Shown in pieces: positions 6,873-10,447 of a stretch of 10,447 nt of DNA (position 1 is the stretch's first letter; the number at the start of each line of letters is the position of its first letter). Where the stretch lies: contig JAUWFP010000054.1 of assembly GCA_030606845.1 (NCBI GenBank), forward strand, positions 1-10,447, given 5' to 3'. Under the pieces are notes generated by a model that was not told the DNA's origin, did no database searches, and saw only the letters and a program-made list of their open reading frames with translations. The DNA comes from Anaerolineales bacterium (lineage in GTDB: Bacteria > Chloroflexota > Anaerolineae > Anaerolineales > E44-bin32). A program made the position numbers and the translations under genes.

Positions 6873-7697
6873 TTACGGCCCTGCAATCAGGCACACCACG
6901 AGAGGAGCCAAGTTGTCATTCTCATGACGATAGGTAGTGGGCGCATCCGTCACATAGGGTGCAGTCAGGTACATCCCCATCCCCTGGTTTGGTTTTGCGT
7001 ACACAACGAGTTGGTCCTTTGTATTCAAGCGACTCGAGTCGATGATTTGACTTTCGGGGTCGTCATTTCCGTAAATCCGTACAATCCCTTCTTGCGGTAA
7101 CATGAGTGCCCAACAGTACATATCTCCCGAAGGAGAGTTATCCTCATTGATACGAACCGTCATCTGCCACCCTCCTCCTAGGCCAGTAGCATCGGATACG
7201 ATCAAGAATGGCAAAATGACCGGCGAAGAGCGCATAAGATCCGATCCCAGGCCGACAAGGAGGTCTGCTTTTCTCGAACGTGGGATCAGGGACAGCACGC
7301 CACCCTTCACTTCGATCGAGGCATCGACATGAACGAATGCATCCGTCCGGGGCTGTTCCTCGTTGTCTTGGTTTAGAATGGTCGTAGCGGAATGCGGTGC
7401 TTGACCAATAAAACCGCTCGAAGTGGCACCAAGCTCCTGCCGCATCCACATGACCAGATTCTCTTGGTCTTGCTTCGTTGTGGGAGAGGTGTTTAATGCT
7501 AGAGCAACACAATCATCCGTCGATGATAGGGTCGAAGCTTCAACCTGGAGCGGGTCGTTTAACCCAGCGCTAAGCACGTCTTGTGACAGCAGCCTCCTGA
7601 CGAGCAGGGACCCTAGCCCCACCAGCGACAAAAATAACAGGGGAATGAGGAGCCAGATAAGCCATCTCAATCGCGTATCGTCTGCTCGAGGCTTCAT
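6873..7697 (-). CDS. Membrane-anchored protein with a divergent WxL-like extracellular domain
   Basis: The frame from ATG 7697 gives 274 residues; a TTG two codons earlier (7703) is an alternative start. A basic N-terminus (KPRADDTRLR) and a hydrophobic stretch (about 12-33) predict an uncleaved signal anchor with the rest outside the cell. Residues about 60-120 have no recognised fold. From about 125 to the end the chain follows the pattern of the neighbouring WxL-like proteins: VKGGVLSLIP, then ATGLGGGWQMTVR (Trp177), then GMGMY, and a C-terminus ending LIAGP. Classical WxL domains attach proteins non-covalently to the Gram-positive wall and work with DUF916/DUF3324 partners. This one keeps the GxGGW core but has W-x-M, and its C-terminal motif is lost. 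It is the last gene of the surface cluster, 201 bases after the small WxL-like gene. The homology is inferred by eye and is weaker than for its two neighbours. Confidence 0.8.
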   Translation of the reverse strand: MKPRADDTRLRWLIWLLIPLLFLSLVGLGSLLVRRLLSQDVLSAGLNDPLQVEASTLSSTDDCVALALNTSPTTKQDQENLVMWMRQELGATSSGFIGQAPHSATTILNQDNEEQPRTDAFVHVDASIEVKGGVLSLIPRSRKADLLVGLGSDLMRSSPVILPFLIVSDATGLGGGWQMTVRINEDNSPSGDMYCWALMLPQEGIVRIYGNDDPESQIIDSSRLNTKDQLVVYAKPNQGMGMYLTAPYVTDAPTTYRHENDNLAPLVVCLIAGP

Positions 7698-7823
7698 CGC
7701 CAATCCAACCTAATCCACTTTCCTTTCCGATCCTGGCGGCTTGAACCACGGCTCAAACACGACTCCAGCACCGAGCGAGTATGAGTCAGGAACCGTTCAT
7801 CAAAGCGGAATTCAGGGTCGTCA

Positions 7824-7857
7824 GGCTCTGGGAAGTCGATCTCCCTTCCCAGGAGCC
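7824..7857 (-). other. Intergenic hairpin between two WxL-like genes
   Basis: GGCTCTGGGAAG (7824-7835) pairs with CTTCCCAGGAGCC (7845-7857) to give 12 base pairs with a single bulged G and a nine-base loop. It lies in the 201-base gap between the small WxL-like gene and the membrane-anchored one. No T-run follows on the minus strand, so it is not a typical intrinsic terminator. It may lower expression of the last gene or protect the upstream transcript end. Confidence 0.4.
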
Positions 7858-7904
7858 ATCCGACCCAGAAACTTCATTTCCGCATGATTTGACATATGGG
7901 CGGC

Positions 7905-8432
7905 TTATGGCCCCGAAACGATCGCTACCGTGACGGTCGAGGTGTACGTGCCCGCGAAAGTCGACGCAGCTACATCGAGTGTGAAGTCGGGAACGAAGGT
8001 GTAGCTTCCCATGCCGTCACCCACCGCTGCCGACAACAACGTTTGGGCCGTCGTCGAGAGCGCAGTGTAGGTTGTGATCGAGCTCGTTGGCGCCGTATTG
8101 CCCGCGACCGTGCTGATGTTAGCGTCCAGCAACCTTGCATCGAAATTTGCGACTGCTATCGTATTGCCACCATCGACAAAATCTGTCGCAGCAATCGTCA
8201 CATTCCATCCAGCTCCGGCTCCCGTTGGATCGACCGCACTCCAATTCGTGCTGTCACCATCTGTGACGGTTTGGTCCGCACCCGCCAGGGTGACCGTGCC
8301 AAAGCCGATGGACTGCGGGGTGACGGACAACGACCCACCCGAGATCGTCACCGTCGCATCCGCAAACGCCGGCATGGCGATCACCAGGGAGAGAAGTACT
8401 ACGAGACTTACACCTATCGTCTTGCCTTTCAT
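7905..8432 (-). CDS. Small secreted WxL-like surface protein
   Basis: The product has 175 residues. A signal peptide is clear: MKGKT followed by a hydrophobic core and PAFA, with likely cleavage after residue 24. Nearly all of the mature chain is one WxL-like domain: ISGGSLSVTPQSIGFGTVTL (30-49), NWSAVDPTGAGAGWNVTI (63-80, Trp76), GMGSYTFVPDF (140-150) and AGTYTSTVTVAIVSGP at the end. This matches the WxL domain of Gram-positive surface proteins in order and spacing. However, the first motif is W-x-V and the C-terminal W-x-L is replaced by VAIVSGP. Such proteins sit on the cell wall or bind a membrane partner, and here the WxL-interacting-type gene lies just upstream. AAAGGAG at 8446-8440, seven bases before the ATG, fixes the start. 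Its second half is closely similar to the C-terminal domain encoded at 9653-10100. The ligand is unknown. Confidence 0.88.
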   Translation of the reverse strand: MKGKTIGVSLVVLLSLVIAMPAFADATVTISGGSLSVTPQSIGFGTVTLAGADQTVTDGDSTNWSAVDPTGAGAGWNVTIAATDFVDGGNTIAVANFDARLLDANISTVAGNTAPTSSITTYTALSTTAQTLLSAAVGDGMGSYTFVPDFTLDVAASTFAGTYTSTVTVAIVSGP

Positions 8433-8587
8433 GAGATTACTCCTTTACTTTTGCTTGATCCAGTAAGATTTTTCTTCCGACAATGCCTTTCAATGGTTAA
8501 ATGAGTCATCTTTTTTATGCTCCTTTCCACCTTCTTTCTCCGAGATCGTCGCGTTTCACATTGACGATGCAGGGCCTCATAGTTCAC
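8429..8587 (-). CDS. Possible 52-residue basic peptide between the surface genes
   Basis: A GTG at 8587 follows AAAGGAG (8598-8592) by four bases. That ribosome site overlaps the stop of the upstream gene. The frame runs 52 codons to a TGA that overlaps the ATG of the small WxL-like gene in the order ATGA. The peptide is very rich in Lys and Arg (for example RRSRRKK) with two Cys and no hydrophobic segment. The junctions look like translational coupling, but the frame is short and matches no family I know. It may be only a leader sequence. Confidence 0.2.
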   Translation of the reverse strand: MNYEALHRQCETRRSRRKKVERSIKKMTHLTIERHCRKKNLTGSSKSKGVIS

Positions 8588-8596
8588 GAATCTCCT

Positions 8597-9640
8597 TTAC
8601 AAGCTTTTAGCATCCTCAGCATCTTTCCTCCGTCGGGTAAGGATCACGTATAGGAGGAGCAAGATCAGGATCAGGACCAGGACGATAAGCCCAATTAGGA
8701 TTCCTGTCTGCAGCGATAGACCCTCGCTCTGGACCGGGCTGGTTGCGGCGTTCTGGTCTGCCAATGCCCATCGCTCGGAATCGGCTGCGGCTTCCGCGGC
8801 CAGCTCATCGCTGATAGCTATAGGCTGGTTGAAGAGGGTGTTGAATGCACAATCGGATCCCAGGAGCGTGACTTCAGCCTCATAGTCTCCTGCAGGGGGT
8901 AGATTGTTAAAGTTGAGGGGATATTCAAGCGTCTCACCGGCAATGAAGTACCCCACAGGAAAAGACCTTTCAAGCACCGGATCTCCACCACCTGTGGGCT
9001 TCAACTTAAATTCACCTGAACCTTTGAAGTGCACATCCCCCATGTTCACCATTGTCATGACGAGATTCCATTCTCCCTTGTCTTGAGTATGTTGAATGGC
9101 GTCAATTCTCACTTCACAGTGACTTGGCTCGGCAATGGTTATGATCATCGAGACCGCCATTTGTGGGATGACTTCGACTTGAAAACCTTCCGCTTGCCCT
9201 TCGCTACCCATGAATCCGGCGGGATCTTCGGGCGTGGATAAAAAGCCGGCGACATACTCCCCGGGCGGCGTATCGGCGGGGACCGATAGCGTGAATGGCA
9301 TGCGTAGAGCCAGGTCCGTTGGGACCTCGACAACGCCTTGATCGTAAAGTTCGATCCAGCTTCCAGGTCCATCGGCATCCCCAGGAAAGGAGATCCCTCC
9401 GGTTAATGCTGTGTGGCCGGCAACTTTTGTGACCACTAAACTGAGCGGTTCATCTGTGCCGTTGACGACCAGCACGGCATCTTCCACCCGGTCACCAGGC
9501 AGCAGTGTGTACTCAAAGTAAGCTTTTCTTTGATCCTCGGGTCGCAGGCCAAAGGTAAATCCCTGGGCAAACGCTGGAACTGCCAAGGCCAGGGATGCCG
9601 CCAGTAGTGCTATCGCAGTTGATACATTCCGTGTGTGCAT
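8597..9640 (-). CDS. WxL-interacting protein-like (DUF916/DUF3324-type) membrane-anchored surface protein
   Basis: The product has 347 residues. A signal peptide (1-25, ending PAFA before QGFTFG) leads to two beta-sandwich regions. The first (about 28-170) follows the DUF916 pattern: RPEDQRKAYFEYTLLPGDRV, then VLVVNGTDEPL, WIELYD, and FTLSVPADTPPGEYVAGF. The second (about 172-280) fits DUF3324, with VNMGDVHFKGSGEFKLKP and LPPAGDYEAEV. A linker, a membrane helix (about 313-334) and a short basic tail RRRKDAEDAKSL place the bulk outside the cell. In Gram-positive bacteria such proteins are encoded beside WxL proteins, bridging them to wall and host ligands; length and order here match. Cys175 and Cys264 could form a disulphide within the second region. 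The ATG follows the upstream stop by 12 bases with a purine-rich GGGAGTGAGGA between them, so the two genes are surely cotranscribed. Confidence 0.87.
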   Translation of the reverse strand: MHTRNVSTAIALLAASLALAVPAFAQGFTFGLRPEDQRKAYFEYTLLPGDRVEDAVLVVNGTDEPLSLVVTKVAGHTALTGGISFPGDADGPGSWIELYDQGVVEVPTDLALRMPFTLSVPADTPPGEYVAGFLSTPEDPAGFMGSEGQAEGFQVEVIPQMAVSMIITIAEPSHCEVRIDAIQHTQDKGEWNLVMTMVNMGDVHFKGSGEFKLKPTGGGDPVLERSFPVGYFIAGETLEYPLNFNNLPPAGDYEAEVTLLGSDCAFNTLFNQPIAISDELAAEAAADSERWALADQNAATSPVQSEGLSLQTGILIGLIVLVLILILLLLYVILTRRRKDAEDAKSL

Positions 9641-9652
9641 GTCCTCACTCCC

Positions 9653-10447
9653 TTAAGGTCCAACGATGAATGTCGCAGTGACACTCGCTGTATAGGTGCC
9701 AATGTAGGCTTCGGCTGGAATCGACAAGCGGAATTCCGGAGTAAATTCGTAATCCCCGACCCCATTTGCCCCGGTAGCTTGCAGCATGGTTTGGGCTGAT
9801 GCAGACATCGCGGCGTAAGACGTCATCGTGCTACTAGGTGGACCCGAGCCCGAGATCACAACAATGTTCGTGTCGAGTAGGCGCCCTTCCAAATTCCCGA
9901 TGGGCATGCTATGGCTGCCATTGCTGAAATCATTGCCTTCGATCGTGATGTGCCAGCCCGTGCCTGCCGGATACGTACTCGTGACCGTCCAGGCTGTCGT
10001 GGAACCAGCCTGCAATTGATCCTGACCATTCAAGGTCACACCCGGAAAACTGATCCCCTGTGAGGTGACATCGCCGTAAGGTACATCTGTGGCTGTATAT
10101 GGAGCGCTGAACTCCGATGTAGGCCCAAAAGTGGAACAGGTGGGACCGTCAGTGCATCGCGTCGCCGTAGCCGTTATCACATCCCCGTCCACGACACTGA
10201 AGCTGTGGGAGAACGACTCCACGCCTGCACCGGCGTGCGACACGTTTACCGAATCGGCAAAAGTCTCACCCTCGCCATTCCCGCTGGGATCAACACCTGA
10301 GGGGTTCTTGAAAAACTCAATTCGATACCAAGCAGCGGGATACACGTCAAGATCAAAGTCCGCCGTGACAGACCCACTTGATACGTTCGCCGATGTTAGG
10401 ACGGGGAAGTTCAGGAGATCGTTTGAGCCAAAATCATGATCGTCGTC
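9653..10447 (-). CDS. C-terminal part of a large surface protein ending in a WxL-like domain
   Basis: The frame is open from the right edge (10447) to a TAA at 9653, giving 264 residues; the start lies outside the window. A GTG at 10345 is an internal Val, because coding continues upstream in frame as DHDFGSNDLLNFPVLTSA. Residues about 9-120 form a beta-sandwich module of a type repeated in many bacterial surface proteins: NFPVLTSA, then YRIEFFKNPSGVDPSGNGEGETF, then VITATAT and TSEFSAPYTAT. Residues about 124-264 are a WxL-like domain: GISFPGVTLNG, YPAGTGWHITIEGNDF (Trp165), GVGDYEFTPEF, and a C-terminus ending FIVGP. Its second half (LLDTN...GTYTASVTA) aligns closely with the small secreted protein at 7905-8432. 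The full protein is likely a wall-attached adhesin or envelope protein held by the WxL-like end. It is the first visible gene of the surface cluster; the next gene starts 12 bases after its stop. Confidence 0.88.
   Translation of the reverse strand, partial: DDDHDFGSNDLLNFPVLTSANVSSGSVTADFDLDVYPAAWYRIEFFKNPSGVDPSGNGEGETFADSVNVSHAGAGVESFSHSFSVVDGDVITATATRCTDGPTCSTFGPTSEFSAPYTATDVPYGDVTSQGISFPGVTLNGQDQLQAGSTTAWTVTSTYPAGTGWHITIEGNDFSNGSHSMPIGNLEGRLLDTNIVVISGSGPPSSTMTSYAAMSASAQTMLQATGANGVGDYEFTPEFRLSIPAEAYIGTYTASVTATFIVGP

Noticed and set aside
7694..7873. A 59-codon open stretch on the minus strand between the two WxL-like genes, reading EIDFPEPDDPEFRFDE in part and ending in an ATGA overlap with the next ATG.
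   Set aside because: It has no ATG, GTG or TTG near its beginning, and a second frame of the same bases reads equally well (ending FEPWFKPPGSERKVD). The hairpin also lies inside it. It may be a gene remnant but cannot be supported.
7896..8504. Long plus-strand open frames opposite the small WxL-like gene (202 and 130 codons).
   Set aside because: The products are Arg-rich or lack any motif, while the minus strand has a signal peptide, a good ribosome site and a recognisable domain.
1..10447. Search for CRISPR repeats, tRNA or rRNA genes, insertion sequences and phage genes.
   Set aside because: No regularly spaced repeats, no tRNA-like or rRNA-like sequence, and no transposase or integrase motif were seen on either strand by eye.

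Overview
All genes supported in this window lie on the minus strand and read from the right edge toward the left edge. Base composition is intermediate, near half G+C by eye. No rRNA, tRNA, CRISPR array, transposase or integrase was seen. The best guess for the host is a member of the Chloroflexota (Anaerolineae-like). This rests on the style of the six-helix PAS sensor, a PAS-PP2C-kinase fusion, and a surface protein with the FFxNPSGxDPSGxGEGETF type of beta-sandwich. It is an inference from family resemblance, not proof.

Right part (about 6873-10447): a cell-surface gene cluster. In transcription order it holds (1) the C-terminal 264 residues of a large surface protein ending in a WxL-like domain; (2) a WxL-interacting-protein-like (DUF916/DUF3324-type) protein with a signal peptide and a C-terminal membrane anchor; (3) possibly a very small basic reading frame; (4) a small secreted WxL-like protein; and (5) a protein with an N-terminal membrane helix and a divergent WxL-like domain. 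The three WxL-like domains share a G-x-G-W motif, a G-[MV]-G-x-Y motif in the second half, and a C-terminus ending in Gly-Pro. None has the classical W-x-L motifs.

Middle part (1954-6728): a three-gene regulatory and polysaccharide operon. It encodes a PAS-PAS-PP2C(SpoIIE)-HATPase protein, in effect RsbU and RsbW fused in one chain. Next comes a cellulose-synthase-like family 2 glycosyltransferase with a long helical insertion inside its catalytic domain and no PilZ domain. Last is a STAS anti-sigma-factor antagonist. The first two genes are 16 bases apart. The glycosyltransferase frame as sequenced overlaps the STAS gene by 113 bases, which looks like the result of a one-base frameshift. The likely logic is that PAS signals set the phosphorylation state of the STAS protein, and the STAS protein controls exopolysaccharide synthesis or its regulator.

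Left part (1-1577): a separate PAS sensor gene with six membrane helices and at least three PAS domains. Its output domain lies beyond the left edge. The 376-base gap before it (1578-1953) holds a candidate promoter with a perfect 16-bp palindrome in its spacer, a 10-bp-phased direct repeat, and an 11-bp hairpin behind the STAS gene.

Taken together, the window looks like a surface or biofilm locus: wall-associated WxL-type proteins beside a synthase for an extracellular polysaccharide, controlled by a partner-switching module.
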